NCBI RefSeq assembly: GCF_900108405.1
Contig: NZ_FNXG01000008.1
Location: forward strand, 1 to 50,773
Direction of reading: 5' to 3'
Length of the DNA: 50,773 bases
From: Paracoccus alkenifer
GTDB taxonomy: Bacteria; Pseudomonadota; Alphaproteobacteria; Rhodobacterales; Rhodobacteraceae
The position numbers and the translations under genes were made by a program. The notes under the pieces were generated by a model that saw only the letters and a program-made list of their open reading frames with translations, ran no database searches and was not told the DNA's origin. This document shows positions 1-8,433 of this stretch, piece by piece (within the stretch, counting starts at the first letter, position 1; every line of letters starts with the position of its first letter).

Positions 1-49
1 CCTTTGCGGTGGTCGAGCCGAAGTCGATCCCCATCACACAGGATTTCAT
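1..49 (-). CDS. BadF/BcrA/HgdC-type ASKHA ATPase, N-terminal fragment (runs off window)
   Basis: Only the first 16 codons are inside the window. They read MKSCVMGIDFGSTTAK, preceded by an AGGAGG site a few bases upstream of the ATG at 47-49. The string GIDFGSTTAK is the phosphate-1 loop of the ASKHA (acetokinase/Hsp70/actin) fold. In this form it is typical of the BadF/BadG/BcrA/BcrD/HgdC ATPases that drive electrons into benzoyl-CoA reductases and 2-hydroxyacyl-CoA dehydratases. It lies 144 bp downstream of dctM on the same strand. Sugar kinases of the FGGY family carry a similar loop and cannot be excluded from so short a piece. Confidence 0.55.
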   Translation of the reverse strand, partial: MKSCVMGIDFGSTTAK

Positions 50-80
50 CTGGTCCTCCTCCGGGTGCAGCCTGCTACTG

Positions 81-95
81 GTAAGTGTAACTCAC
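81..95. promoter_or_regulatory. imperfect palindrome upstream of the ATPase gene
   Basis: The sequence GTAAGTGTAACTCAC is a 15-base imperfect dyad (GTrAGT / ACTyAC). It lies about 32 bases upstream of the ATPase start, in the 144-bp gap after dctM. It differs from the ATATGC palindromes elsewhere in the window. It could be a regulator site, but position and symmetry are the only support. Confidence 0.25.
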
Positions 96-193
96 CTGTG
101 GGCGGCGTCAAGGTTTGCGAAGAAATTCGTAGGGCGGGGTAGAGGCGGGCAAGGGCGTCATAAGCGAGGCTTACATATTTTATGCACCCTTGC

Positions 194-1486
194 TCAATAC
201 AGCAATCGGGGCAGGAACAAGCTGATTGCCGGAAAAACCGCCAGGATGAAGATGCGGATGATATTGGCCATTGCGAAGGGGACGATGCCCCTTATGATCT
301 GAGTGAGCGGGACATCCCGGGCGATGGTGCGAACTACGAACAGATTAACCCCCACCGGCGGCGCAATCATCCCCAGTTCGCACAATACTACCACCAATAC
401 CCCGAACCATACCGGGTCATAACCAAGCCCTATCACGATCGGGAAAAACAGCGGCACCGTCAGCAGGATCATCGACAGCTCCTCCATCAGCGCACCCAAC
501 ACGATGTAGATTCCGCAGATCAGCAGGACCACACCCACCGGAGGCAATCCCGAGTCGTTAACAAAGTTCAGCAGACCCTCGTGTGCGCTGGTGTAGTTCA
601 GGAACTCGGTAAAGACCGAAGCTCCGACCAGCATCGCGATCAGCATGGCCGAGGTCAGGGCCGAATCGACCAAGATCTCATAAAGTATTCTCCAACTCAG
701 CCGGCCCATCGACCACGCCAGCAAGAACGCTCCGAATGCGCCGATCCCCGAAGCTTCGGCCGCGGTAAAAAAGCCGCCGTATATTCCCCCGATCACCAGT
801 AAGAAAAGGGCGCAGATCGACCAAATACGCTTGAGGGAATCGACTTTCTCGACACGGTCGGCGCGTTCGGCGACCGGCGCGCTTTCGGGGCGCCGCCATA
901 CTGTCCAGCGCACCGCCAGCACATAGCCGATCAGCCCCAGGATACCGGGGATGAACCCCGCGACATAAAGCATCCCGATATGGGTCTCGGTCATGATGCC
1001 GTAGATCACCAGCATGATCGAGGGCGGGATGATGATGCCCAGTGTCGCCCCCGCCGCGACCGATGCGGTGCTTAGCTGGTCAGCGTAATGGTACTTGCGC
1101 ATTGACGGCAGCGCTACCTTGCCGATGGTCACAACCGTTGCAACGCTGGATCCGCAGACTGCAGCAAAGCCGCCGCAGGACATTACCGTGGCCGTGGCCA
1201 ACCCGCCGCGGCGGTGGCCGAACCAGGCCTGCGCCGCGCGATACAGATCGCCCGAAATCCCGGCCCCGGCGACGAAATTTCCCATCAGGATGAACAGCGG
1301 AATCACCACCAGCCCATAGGACATGGTGCTTTCGCGCGCCATCAACGCCAGCATTGAGCCGGCCTGGTTCCACCCCACGATATAGCCGAAGCCGACGTAG
1401 CCGGTCACGCCCAGCGCGATGGCGATCGGCACCCGCAGGAAGATCAGCAGCAACGAGGCGAAGAATCCGATACCGGCAAGCAACAT
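194..1486 (-). CDS. dctM: TRAP transporter large membrane subunit DctM
   Basis: This is a 430-residue, very hydrophobic protein with the usual length and features of the 12-14-helix TRAP permease that uses the sodium gradient to import organic acids. Recognisable DctM stretches are the RVPIAIALGV segment near the N-terminus, the GGFAAVCGSSVAT segment and IIIPPSIMLVIYG. The open frame continues upstream to 1675, but that extension is arginine/cysteine-rich and overlaps dctQ. I therefore place the start at the ATG at 1484-1486, 25 bases after the dctQ stop. No dctP is adjacent; two dctP genes lie about 37 and 45 kb away. Confidence 0.93.
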   Translation of the reverse strand: MLLAGIGFFASLLLIFLRVPIAIALGVTGYVGFGYIVGWNQAGSMLALMARESTMSYGLVVIPLFILMGNFVAGAGISGDLYRAAQAWFGHRRGGLATATVMSCGGFAAVCGSSVATVVTIGKVALPSMRKYHYADQLSTASVAAGATLGIIIPPSIMLVIYGIMTETHIGMLYVAGFIPGILGLIGYVLAVRWTVWRRPESAPVAERADRVEKVDSLKRIWSICALFLLVIGGIYGGFFTAAEASGIGAFGAFLLAWSMGRLSWRILYEILVDSALTSAMLIAMLVGASVFTEFLNYTSAHEGLLNFVNDSGLPPVGVVLLICGIYIVLGALMEELSMILLTVPLFFPIVIGLGYDPVWFGVLVVVLCELGMIAPPVGVNLFVVRTIARDVPLTQIIRGIVPFAMANIIRIFILAVFPAISLFLPRLLY

Positions 1487-1511
1487 GGCGGTCGCGCCCC
1501 TTTTTTTGATG

Positions 1512-2012
1512 TCAGAGAATGCTGTTTCTAGGGTCCGCCGCCTTGGCTTGTGTCCGTAGCACCCGCGGCAGATCCCGCAGCGGCAGCAGAAAGCACAGCG
1601 CCCCAAACCCGGCCAGCACCGCCACCGCATAAAGCACCGGCGCAATCGGTATTCCCAAGCTTGCGGTGACGTCATTGTAGCGCGCCGAGCGCTCGGCCAT
1701 CAGCCACATCCGCCACGCGATCAGGGCAAAGAACCCGCAACCCAGACCCGCCGTCAGCAGCAGTTGCAGCGCATCGAGGACGCGGCTTTGGAAAACATCG
1801 GCAACATCGGCCACGATATGACGCTGCTGGACTGCGACAATGGGAAACAGCAAGAAGCTGAGAATGACCAGCCCGATCTCGGTCAGTTCGGTCGCGCCGC
1901 GGATGGGGTGGTTGAGGATGTTGCGGCCGATCACGTCGAACAACGTCAGCATCATCAGGGAAAAGATTAGCACCGCTGCAGCGATGGCCACCAATCCTTG
2001 AAAAAGGCGCAT
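1512..2012 (-). CDS. dctQ: TRAP transporter small membrane subunit DctQ
   Basis: The 166-residue protein has four predicted hydrophobic helices and the DctQ hallmarks FDVIGR (residues about 25-30) and GATELTEIG. It forms the membrane complex with DctM. The ATG at 2010-2012 follows a GGAGGGGGAGAGG ribosome site. It is the first gene of a two-gene unit with dctM. The gene upstream on the same strand is a Liv-type binding protein rather than a DctP, so the substrate-binding partner must come from elsewhere. Confidence 0.92.
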   Translation of the reverse strand: MRLFQGLVAIAAAVLIFSLMMLTLFDVIGRNILNHPIRGATELTEIGLVILSFLLFPIVAVQQRHIVADVADVFQSRVLDALQLLLTAGLGCGFFALIAWRMWLMAERSARYNDVTASLGIPIAPVLYAVAVLAGFGALCFLLPLRDLPRVLRTQAKAADPRNSIL

Positions 2013-2098
2013 CCTCTCCCCCTCCGTCAGGATGCCCGGCGCATGGCTCCCCGAAATCGGGCTCCTCCTCCGATCCGGCCAGTGCGCTGGGCTATGTT

Positions 2099-2121
2099 AA
2101 GCATATTGTTATGTAGCGTAT
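2099..2121. promoter_or_regulatory. AT-rich operator-like sequence upstream of dctQM
   Basis: Within the 193-bp gap upstream of dctQ, bases 2099-2121 contain AGCATAT followed by TGTTATGTAGC. This is a degenerate relative of the GCATAT-N-ATATGC palindrome found before other units. It lies about 90 bases upstream of dctQ. The left half-site GCATAT (2101-2106) is exact and the right half is poor. Confidence 0.35.
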
Positions 2122-2177
2122 GGTACCGTCAAGCAATGTGTAGCACTGACGTCACCGAATATCCGATGGGATGGAAA

Positions 2178-2198
2178 CGCCCCGCCAAAGGCGGGGCG
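2178..2198 (-). terminator. hairpin after the Liv-type binding protein gene
   Basis: A perfect 9-bp stem (CGCCCCGCC / GGCGGGGCG) with an AAA loop lies 8 bases beyond the stop of the 2206-3384 gene. On the minus strand it is followed by TTTCC, a short T-run. It probably ends that transcript before dctQM, which would then have its own promoter. Confidence 0.6.
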
Positions 2199-2205
2199 GT
2201 CAGTG

Positions 2206-3384
2206 TCACATTGAGCAGTCCGCCGGGGGCGGCATGTAGTCCGCGGCAGGGATGATCGTCTTGATCTCGTAGTCGACCACCTTGCCGCTGTCGGGCGCGG
2301 CGGGCACCACCTCGGCAAAGATATAAGGTCGGGTCAGTTGGTGATCCTCGGCGCGCATTTCCAGCGGACCAACCGGGCTGTCGATCACCAGACCTTCGAG
2401 CGCCGTGGACACGGCCGAGGCATCTTCGGTGCCGGCCTTGTTCATCGCCTGCGCCAGCGCGATCATCGAGACATACATGTCGAAGGCCACGTCGTCCGGG
2501 TCATGCCCGGCAATTTTGGCGAACGCATCCGCGAACTTGCGGACTTCCTGATCCTCGACCTGCGGAATGTAGCTGACGTTTTGGATGACGCCCAAAGCAG
2601 CTTCTCCCATCGCGGGCAGCACGGCTGGAATGGCGAAGTTGTTGCCAAGCACGACATCGTATTTGTCCAGCAGTCCGAACTGTTGCTGCTGCTTGGCAAA
2701 GGTCACGGCGTCCGAGCCATAGATGATTGCAAGCAGCCCCTTGGCCGGCTCTTGATTCAGTTGCGTGATATAGGTGCCAAAATCGGGAGTGGGCACTGGG
2801 GTAAACAACTGCTTGTGGACCACGCCGCCAAGTTCCTTGACGTCCTCTGCGAAGGATTCGGCATTGTCATGGCCGGAAGTGGTATCGCCGGCGATCGTAT
2901 CCCATGATTCCACCGGGTTCTGCGCAAGGAAGGCCTTGTAACTGGCCCCCAGCATCTCGCTGGACGCCTTGATGCGGAAATAGTTCTGGTTGCAGCGCGG
3001 AACCGCGGCGGAAAGCGGGTCGATGATGATTGTGTCCAGCGCTGTTGCCCTGCCTGAAATCGCCAGCGCCACGGCAGTGGGGATCATGCCGGTGATTGCC
3101 GCGACGTTATCATTCTTGACCAGGCGGGTGGCGGTCTGCAAGGCAGCTTCGGGTGTGCCGGAGTAGGTCATCGATACCAGTTCGACCGGCCGGCCGTTGA
3201 TACCGCCAGCCTCGTTGATTTCGACCACCGCGGTTTCCAGCCCGGCTACTGAATACTGATAAAAGGCCGCAAGGGGCCCGCTGTCGATCATCAGCGCACC
3301 GACCTTGACCGTGTCCTGCGCCCATGCGGCCCCGGCTGCTGCCGAAAGCGCCGCTGCCGACAGAGCGACTGCTGCAAGTTTCAT
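2206..3384 (-). CDS. Liv/urea-type ABC transporter substrate-binding protein
   Basis: This 392-residue periplasmic protein of the branched-chain amino acid type (Peripla_BP_6) begins with a signal peptide ending AGAAWAQ, followed by DTVKVGALMIDSGPLA, the usual start of the mature LivK-like domain. GAGGAGG precedes the ATG. It would deliver substrate to a LivHMGF complex. The only such complex in the window is at 21254-24490, about 18 kb away on the other strand. It follows the MaoC hydratase gene by 43 bases and is probably co-transcribed with it. In this context the ligand is more likely an aromatic or alicyclic acid than an amino acid; that is inference. Confidence 0.9.
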   Translation of the reverse strand: MKLAAVALSAAALSAAAGAAWAQDTVKVGALMIDSGPLAAFYQYSVAGLETAVVEINEAGGINGRPVELVSMTYSGTPEAALQTATRLVKNDNVAAITGMIPTAVALAISGRATALDTIIIDPLSAAVPRCNQNYFRIKASSEMLGASYKAFLAQNPVESWDTIAGDTTSGHDNAESFAEDVKELGGVVHKQLFTPVPTPDFGTYITQLNQEPAKGLLAIIYGSDAVTFAKQQQQFGLLDKYDVVLGNNFAIPAVLPAMGEAALGVIQNVSYIPQVEDQEVRKFADAFAKIAGHDPDDVAFDMYVSMIALAQAMNKAGTEDASAVSTALEGLVIDSPVGPLEMRAEDHQLTRPYIFAEVVPAAPDSGKVVDYEIKTIIPAADYMPPPADCSM

Positions 3385-3427
3385 TCCATACTCCTCCTCT
3401 GGAACATTAATGGGTGTCGCGGGCGTG

Positions 3428-4321
3428 TCAGCTTGCGGCGGTCGCGCCCGATGTGTTCAGTTCTGCATAGCCGCCACGGATCACTACGACGTCGCGGTCG
3501 GGGACCTCGGCCTGAAACCGGACCTGCGGGCCGTCGATCCATAGCTTGACCAGCAATCGGTCCCCGCCAAAGACCGGAGCCGTGAAGCGGGCGCCGATGC
3601 GGGCCAGGCGAGTGCTGTCGTAATTGCCCGCTACCCCGAGCACCGCCTGGCAGCAAAAGCCAAAAGTGGACAGGCCGTGCAGGATAGGGCGGCCAAAGCC
3701 CGCGCGCCGCGCCGCCTCGGGGTCGACATGGATGGCGACCATATCGCCGGACAGCCGATAAATCAGCGGCGTGGCTGGGTCGATATCCAGCGTCACCTGT
3801 CGGTCTGGGGCGCGATGGGGCATGTCGGCGAGTGACGGCAGCTCGATCCGTCCCTGACCCGGCGCAGGACCACCAAAACCGCCGTCGGCGCGAGCGAACT
3901 CGATCCGGCGCAGCTCGGCCAGCAACTCGCCAGCCCTAGTTTCGATGCGACGATCCATCACCAGCAGCGCGCCGCGGTCGGCCCCCAGGTCGAAAACTTC
4001 GCTGAAGCGGGTTTCGCAGCGGATTTCCGCCAAGACGGGCAGCGGTCGGTGCAGGGTAAGATGCTCTTCGCCATGAAGAAGGCCGCTGATGGTCAGTCCC
4101 AGTCGGGGGTCACTGCTCCAATCAGTATTCTCTCCCAGCACCGTGGCGAAGGTGGGCGAGACCTGCAAATCCCGTTCATAGACATAGCGCAGCAGCTCGG
4201 GATCCAGCGGATCGCGTCCGAAACCAGTGCCAAGTGCGTAAAGGATGCAGTCCTTGGGGCCATAGGTCTGCCGGCCTGCCGGAAAGTCGTGGTCCAGGAT
4301 GTCGGGGTAGCGGATCGTCAT
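3428..4321 (-). CDS. two-domain MaoC enoyl-CoA hydratase (hydratase-2 type), paralogue 1
   Basis: This 297-residue double hot-dog protein resembles the hydratase-2 domain of MFE-2. It has an N-terminal half with ILYALGTGFGRDP and a C-terminal half with the catalytic segment LSGDMVAIHVDPEAA followed by GRPILHGL. The family motif is GDxNPxH. Here the catalytic Asp and His remain, but Asn-Pro is replaced by Val-Ala. It should add water to a trans-2-enoyl-CoA to give an (R)-3-hydroxyacyl-CoA, perhaps with altered specificity. It lies between an acyl-CoA dehydrogenase and the Liv-type binding protein on the same strand. Paralogues are at 10876 and 42271. Confidence 0.88.
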   Translation of the reverse strand: MTIRYPDILDHDFPAGRQTYGPKDCILYALGTGFGRDPLDPELLRYVYERDLQVSPTFATVLGENTDWSSDPRLGLTISGLLHGEEHLTLHRPLPVLAEIRCETRFSEVFDLGADRGALLVMDRRIETRAGELLAELRRIEFARADGGFGGPAPGQGRIELPSLADMPHRAPDRQVTLDIDPATPLIYRLSGDMVAIHVDPEAARRAGFGRPILHGLSTFGFCCQAVLGVAGNYDSTRLARIGARFTAPVFGGDRLLVKLWIDGPQVRFQAEVPDRDVVVIRGGYAELNTSGATAAS

Positions 4322-4422
4322 GCCTTAACCATTTCGTGCCTGACCGGCGGCAGTTTGCTTCTATACCATACCGTAATATAGATTATTATACTGTCAATCA
4401 TTCGAATGTGCCGCAGGCCCGG

Positions 4423-5568
4423 CTACAGCGCCCGCGAGATTAGCTCGCGCATGATTTCCGAAGTGCCGCCATAGATGCGGTGGATCCGCGCGTCGGCATA
4501 CATGCGGCAGATGTCGTATTCGCGCATGAAGCCATAGCCGCCGTGCAGTTGCACGCACTGATCGACGATGCGTCCTTGCATTTCGGTAAGCCACAGCTTG
4601 GCCATCGAAGCTTCTGCGGCATTTAACTGGCCGTTGACATGGCGACCGATGGACTGATCTGCAAAGGCCCATCCGATGGTCAGCTCGGTCTTCATATCGG
4701 CCAGCTTGTGGCGATTGACTTGAAAGTCGCCGATCGGCTTGCCGAAGGCTTTGCGCTCGAACGCGTAAGCCACGGTGATGTCGTAGGCGCGTTGCGCGGC
4801 GGCCAGCGCGGTTACGCCGATGGTCAGCCGTTCCTGCGGCAGTTCGGACATCAGGATGTTCATGCCGCGACCCTCGCCGCCCAGCAGGTTGTCCGCCGGA
4901 ACTCGCACGTCGTCGAAAAAGATTTCCGAAGTGTCGGCCGAAAGCTGTCCAAGCTTGTCGAGGTTGCGGCCTCGGCGGAACCCTTCACGGCTGGTTTCGA
5001 CCACGATCAGGCTCATCGAGCCCGAGCCGCGTTCGGTGCTGGTGCGCGTCACCGCGATCACGATATCGCAATGCTGGCCGTTCGAGATAAAGGTCTTTTG
5101 CCCATTGACCACATAGTCGTCGCCGTCGCGGGTCGCGGTGGTGCGCACGCCCTGAAGGTCTGACCCGGTCCCGGGTTCGGTCATTGCGATTGCGCAGACC
5201 ACTGACCCGTCAACCATCCCGGGCAGCCAGCGTGCCTTTTGTTCAGGGGTGCCGTGCTGGATCAGATAGCCTAGGCAGACATCCGAATGGACCGAGATGT
5301 CCGCAGCCGGCCCGGCAAAGCCGGAATACGCCATCTCTTCGCAGACCACCATGTTCATGCGGAAATCGGCGCCGATGCCGCCGTACTCTTCAGGAACGGT
5401 GGGGCAAAGCAGCCCGGCCTCACCTGCCTTGGACCAGAATTCGCGTGCGACGATGCCCGTTTCTTCCCAGTGGGCGAAGTTCGGAGCGACCTCGGTTGCA
5501 ACAAAGCGGCGCACGGTATCGCGCAGTTGCTGGTGATCCTCGTCGTAGATCGCGCGATTGGGCAGCAT
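4423..5568 (-). CDS. acyl-CoA dehydrogenase (LCAD/IVD-like)
   Basis: The protein is 381 residues, the normal length for an FAD-dependent acyl-CoA dehydrogenase. It shows the FAD/substrate motif MTEPGTGSDL, then NGQKTFISNG, RKAFGKPIGDFQ and the C-terminal IYGGTSEIMRELI. The Glu of the medium-chain YEGT motif is Gly here. The catalytic base is therefore probably the Glu in LPQERL (about residue 245), as in long-chain and isovaleryl-CoA dehydrogenases. It introduces a 2,3 double bond and passes electrons to ETF. GGAGGCAAGGCTC precedes the ATG at 5566-5568, and a degenerate copy of the shared palindrome lies 38 bases upstream. Confidence 0.92.
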   Translation of the reverse strand: MLPNRAIYDEDHQQLRDTVRRFVATEVAPNFAHWEETGIVAREFWSKAGEAGLLCPTVPEEYGGIGADFRMNMVVCEEMAYSGFAGPAADISVHSDVCLGYLIQHGTPEQKARWLPGMVDGSVVCAIAMTEPGTGSDLQGVRTTATRDGDDYVVNGQKTFISNGQHCDIVIAVTRTSTERGSGSMSLIVVETSREGFRRGRNLDKLGQLSADTSEIFFDDVRVPADNLLGGEGRGMNILMSELPQERLTIGVTALAAAQRAYDITVAYAFERKAFGKPIGDFQVNRHKLADMKTELTIGWAFADQSIGRHVNGQLNAAEASMAKLWLTEMQGRIVDQCVQLHGGYGFMREYDICRMYADARIHRIYGGTSEIMRELISRAL

Positions 5569-5605
5569 GAGCCTTGCCTCCTCCGAAATGCTATTTAGTA
5601 ATGTA

Positions 5606-5618
5606 GCATATCATACGA
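5606..5618. promoter_or_regulatory. shared palindrome, degenerate copy, before the acyl-CoA dehydrogenase
   Basis: GCATATCATACGA is a GCATAT-C-ATATGC palindrome with two mismatches in the right arm. It lies 38 bases upstream of the 4423-5568 gene, in the 108-bp gap after the AliB-like gene. Confidence 0.5.
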
Positions 5619-5676
5619 AAGAGTGCCGTAAAGCAGATTCGACTGCGACACAGGTTTGCGCCCGGGGTCCAGACCT

Positions 5677-6825
5677 TCAGTATTGCACCGCGGCCCGGCC
5701 GATGCGGCTGCGGGCGATGATCTGCTTCATTACCCCGGCGGTGCCATCGCCGATCTGCAAGCCCAGCACGTCGCGCATCCGCTGTTGATGGGGGCTGTCG
5801 GTGACATAGCCGTAATGCCCCTCGGTCAAAAGTGCCTGATGGATCGCGTCAAAGGCAACCTTGGGCCCGAACCACTTGCACATCGCGGCTTCGGCGGTGT
5901 GGTCCTTGCCGGCCTCGCGCAGTTGCAGCGTGTGCCACGCCAACTGCCGCGCCGCCGTGACCAGCGTGTCGTGGTCGGCCAGCGGCCCGGACACGTTCTG
6001 GAACTGCCCGACGGGTCGCCCGAACGCTTCGCGCGTGCGGGCATAATCCCATGCCTCGTCCAAGGATGCCTGCGCGGCGCCGCAGCATTCCAGCGCGATC
6101 AGGGCGCGGGAATAGTCGAATCCCTGCATGACCTGCGAAAACCCTCCGCCCTCGTCGCCAAGCATATATTCGGCCGGCACCACCACATCCTCAAAGAACA
6201 CCGAGCCGCGGGCGATCTGCCGGCAGCCCATGTCGTCAAAGCTGGTGGTGGCGATCCCCGCCACGCCTTCGGGGATGAAGAACGCCGAAATTCCGCGCGC
6301 TCCGCTGTCGACCGGACCGGTGCGGGCAAAGACCAGGTGGATGTCGGCCTCGGTCGCGAAGGTGATCGAGGTCTTTTCGCCGGTCAGCACATAGTCCGAG
6401 CCGCGCTTGCGAGCGCGCAGCTGGATGTTGGCCGCGTCCGAGCCGCCGCGGGGTTCGGTCAGGCAGATCGACATGATCTTTTCGCCGCGGACCATCTGCG
6501 GCACCCATTCCTCGACGATGGCGCGCGGCGCATGGCGCAGCAGGATTGCCGCGTTCAGCGACACGTTCACCGGAACCTGGCTGATCGAAAAATCGCCGTA
6601 GCCCATCGCCTCGGCGATCAGCCCGACCATGATCGAATCGGTGCCCAGTCCGCCCAGGTTCTCGGGCAGATCTGCACCCAGAAAGCCCAGCCTGCCAAGT
6701 TCGCGGATCAAGTCGCGGTCCAGCCCGCCGTGCTTTTCACGGGCGATATAGCCGGGTTGCAGCGTCTCGCGGGCAAAGCGCATGGCCATGTCGCGTATAG
6801 CCTGTTGCTCTTCGGTGAAAAGCAT
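5677..6825 (-). CDS. aliB: cyclohexanecarboxyl-CoA dehydrogenase-like acyl-CoA dehydrogenase (AliB-like)
   Basis: The protein is 382 residues and begins MLFTEEQQAIRDMAMRFA. The segments LTEPRGGSDAAN, GEKTSI, FARTGPVDSGARGISAF, VMQGFDYSRALI and VLGLQIGDGTAGVMKQIIAR match what I recall of AliB from Rhodopseudomonas palustris. AliB converts cyclohexanecarboxyl-CoA to cyclohex-1-enecarboxyl-CoA. The C-terminal IGDGTAG replaces the YEGT motif and carries an Asp, as I recall for alicyclic-ring dehydrogenases. The frame extends to 7053, but ATG 6823-6825 after GGGGGGATT gives the family-standard start. It is divergent from the MarR gene, with a palindrome 40 bases upstream. The exact ring substrate is unproven. 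Confidence 0.85.
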   Translation of the reverse strand: MLFTEEQQAIRDMAMRFARETLQPGYIAREKHGGLDRDLIRELGRLGFLGADLPENLGGLGTDSIMVGLIAEAMGYGDFSISQVPVNVSLNAAILLRHAPRAIVEEWVPQMVRGEKIMSICLTEPRGGSDAANIQLRARKRGSDYVLTGEKTSITFATEADIHLVFARTGPVDSGARGISAFFIPEGVAGIATTSFDDMGCRQIARGSVFFEDVVVPAEYMLGDEGGGFSQVMQGFDYSRALIALECCGAAQASLDEAWDYARTREAFGRPVGQFQNVSGPLADHDTLVTAARQLAWHTLQLREAGKDHTAEAAMCKWFGPKVAFDAIHQALLTEGHYGYVTDSPHQQRMRDVLGLQIGDGTAGVMKQIIARSRIGRAAVQY

Positions 6826-6864
6826 TGTCCGAATCCCCCCAGTGCTCGCCCAGCAGTTTGTAGT

Positions 6865-6885
6865 GCTTGAATATATTATGCAAGC
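6865..6885. promoter_or_regulatory. 21-bp palindrome between aliB-like and marR genes
   Basis: GCTTGAATATATTATGCAAGC is symmetrical at 8 of 10 positions per arm (GCTTG / CAAGC outer arms). It sits 40 bases before the AliB-like start and about 135 bases before the MarR start in the divergent gap. It shares the GCTTGCAT core with sites at 10747, 12851 and 44396. This is a good candidate for autoregulation by the MarR protein. Confidence 0.6.
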
Positions 6886-7021
6886 GAACAATAATCTCGG
6901 CTTGTAGTGTGTTGGCGCTGGTGGCACAACATAAGCTTGGATATCATGTGATCTTGAACCTGGTCGAGAGTTCGGTTTTCGCACACAGGCAACTGCATAT
7001 TTCCATGACAAAGGCTTCCCC

Positions 7022-7555
7022 ATGAACGAGAAAGACACTGGCATCATCGACAAATCAGGCCGCGCCAGCAGCGATCTGCGGATCGGCTATTTCGTGCATG
7101 ACGTTTCGCGCCTGCGGCGCACCCTGTTCGATCAGAAGATGAAGCCGCTGGGCGTGACCCGCTCGCAATGGTGGGTATTGGCGCAGCTGGGCCGGTCGGA
7201 AAAGACCCTTGGCGAGCAGGGGATGTTGCAGACCGAACTGGCGAATGTTCTGGACGTGGGCAAGGTGACCGTGGGCGGCCTGATTGATCGGCTCGAAGCT
7301 GGAGGTTTTGTGCGCCGGATGCCTTGCGCGAACGACCGCCGCGCGAAGCGGGTGGTGGTGACCGAGGCGGGTCGGGCTACACTGCGACAGATGCAAAGCG
7401 TCAGCCAAGAGCTCAACGCTTTGATCCTGAATGAAATACCCAAAGAATTCATTCCGGTGGCCGAAGAGGTTCTGGCCAAAATGAAAGCCAACATCATGCG
7501 AGAACTGCATGGGAATACCGCGGGCAGCGAATATCTTGCCGAGGAAGAACTTTAA
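7022..7555 (+). CDS. MarR-family transcriptional regulator (candidate regulator of the island)
   Basis: This 177-residue winged-helix protein has GVTRSQWWVLAQLG leading into the recognition segment (LANVLDVGKVTVGGLIDRLE) and the wing motif NDRRAKRVVVTEAG, all characteristic of MarR dimers. It is the only dedicated transcription factor in the window. It is divergent from the AliB-like dehydrogenase and followed by a crotonase. The Rhodopseudomonas bad/ali cluster is likewise controlled by a MarR protein (BadR). The natural ligand would be a pathway CoA thioester; that is inference. Confidence 0.93.
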   Translation: MNEKDTGIIDKSGRASSDLRIGYFVHDVSRLRRTLFDQKMKPLGVTRSQWWVLAQLGRSEKTLGEQGMLQTELANVLDVGKVTVGGLIDRLEAGGFVRRMPCANDRRAKRVVVTEAGRATLRQMQSVSQELNALILNEIPKEFIPVAEEVLAKMKANIMRELHGNTAGSEYLAEEEL

Positions 7556-7611
7556 GAAGCGCCGCAGGTTTGCTCTTTTCTTAAGCCAGCATGAATAAGT
7601 TGGGGGGGCTT

Positions 7612-8373
7612 ATGCCCATTTCTGAGCTTTTGACGGAAGTTTCCGACGAGGGTTGGGCGGTTTTGCGCCTGAACCGGCCAGAGCGGCTCAACACGCTTTC
7701 GGTTTCGCTGCGCAAGGCGCTTATCGCCGAAGTGGCGCGGCTCGAGGCGGATCCGGCGGTGCGGGTTCTGATCCTGACTGGAACCGGGCGGGCATTTTCC
7801 GCGGGGCTGGAGGTCTCGGAATGGGGCAGCGCTGGCGCGGCAGCGGCGGGTGCATGGAAACACGACCCCGTGGCGGCGCTGAGGGGTTTCTCGGGCCTGG
7901 TGATCGGAGCGATCAACGGGCTTTGCGTGACCGGCGGGCTGGAACTTGCGCTGGCGTGCGACCTGTTGATCGCCGCAAAGGGCGCGCGCTTTGCCGATAC
8001 TCATAGCCGGGTCGGGCTGCTTCCGGGGTGGGGCGGTTCGGTTCGGCTTGCCGAACGCGTGGGGCTGGCCCGGGCCATGGAACTGGCGCTGACCGCGCGG
8101 TTCCTCTCGGACCAAGAGGCGCTGGATTGGGGCCTTATCAACCATCTGGTCCCGCCCGAGACGCTGCTGCCCACCGCGCTTGACCTTGCCGCGCAGAGCT
8201 TGGCGGCCCCCCCAGGTGGCGTCGAAGCGTATAAGGAGTTGCTGCGCAAAGGTGCCGGCGTTTCGTTTGACGGCGCGCTGGAGATTGAACGTGAAACCGC
8301 AATTGCCGTTAATTCCCGCGTAAGTGCGGCAGAAATCCAGATGCGAATTGCCGCCCTGCGCGGGCGGGGCTGA
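7612..8373 (+). CDS. enoyl-CoA hydratase/isomerase (crotonase family)
   Basis: About 253 residues from the ATG at 7612, which directly follows a GGGGGG tract; an in-frame ATG at 7591 would add seven residues. Crotonase features are RLNRPERLNTLS, the first oxyanion segment RAFSAGLEVSEWG and INGLCVTGGLELALACD. The segment FADTHSRVGLLPGWGGSVRL carries the region of the second catalytic acid. It probably hydrates an enoyl-CoA, possibly the cyclohex-1-enecarboxyl-CoA made by the AliB-like enzyme (the BadK role), because it follows the MarR gene and lies next to aliB. The sequence is closer to general EchA proteins than to BadK as I recall it. Confidence 0.88.
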   Translation: MPISELLTEVSDEGWAVLRLNRPERLNTLSVSLRKALIAEVARLEADPAVRVLILTGTGRAFSAGLEVSEWGSAGAAAAGAWKHDPVAALRGFSGLVIGAINGLCVTGGLELALACDLLIAAKGARFADTHSRVGLLPGWGGSVRLAERVGLARAMELALTARFLSDQEALDWGLINHLVPPETLLPTALDLAAQSLAAPPGGVEAYKELLRKGAGVSFDGALEIERETAIAVNSRVSAAEIQMRIAALRGRG

Positions 8374-8388
8374 CGGGGACGACAGCTC

Positions 8389-8419
8389 TCTGCGCGGGTG
8401 GATGATGATTCCGCGCAGA
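8389..8419. terminator. hairpin between convergent genes
   Basis: A perfect 9-bp stem TCTGCGCGG / CCGCGCAGA with a 13-base loop lies 15 bases after the crotonase stop and 14 bases beyond the stop of the convergent 8434-9405 gene. There is no T-run, so it may be a weak or Rho-assisted terminator. Confidence 0.45.
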
Positions 8420-8433
8420 CAACCTGCCGGCGA

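Noticed and set aside
4330..4422. copy of the shared operator before the MaoC hydratase at 3428
   Set aside because: The gap is AT-rich and contains TTGACA on the minus strand, but no GCATAT/ATATGC dyad.
5656..6870. 404-residue plus-strand frame
   Set aside because: Fully antisense to the well-supported AliB-like gene; composition is that of a shadow frame.
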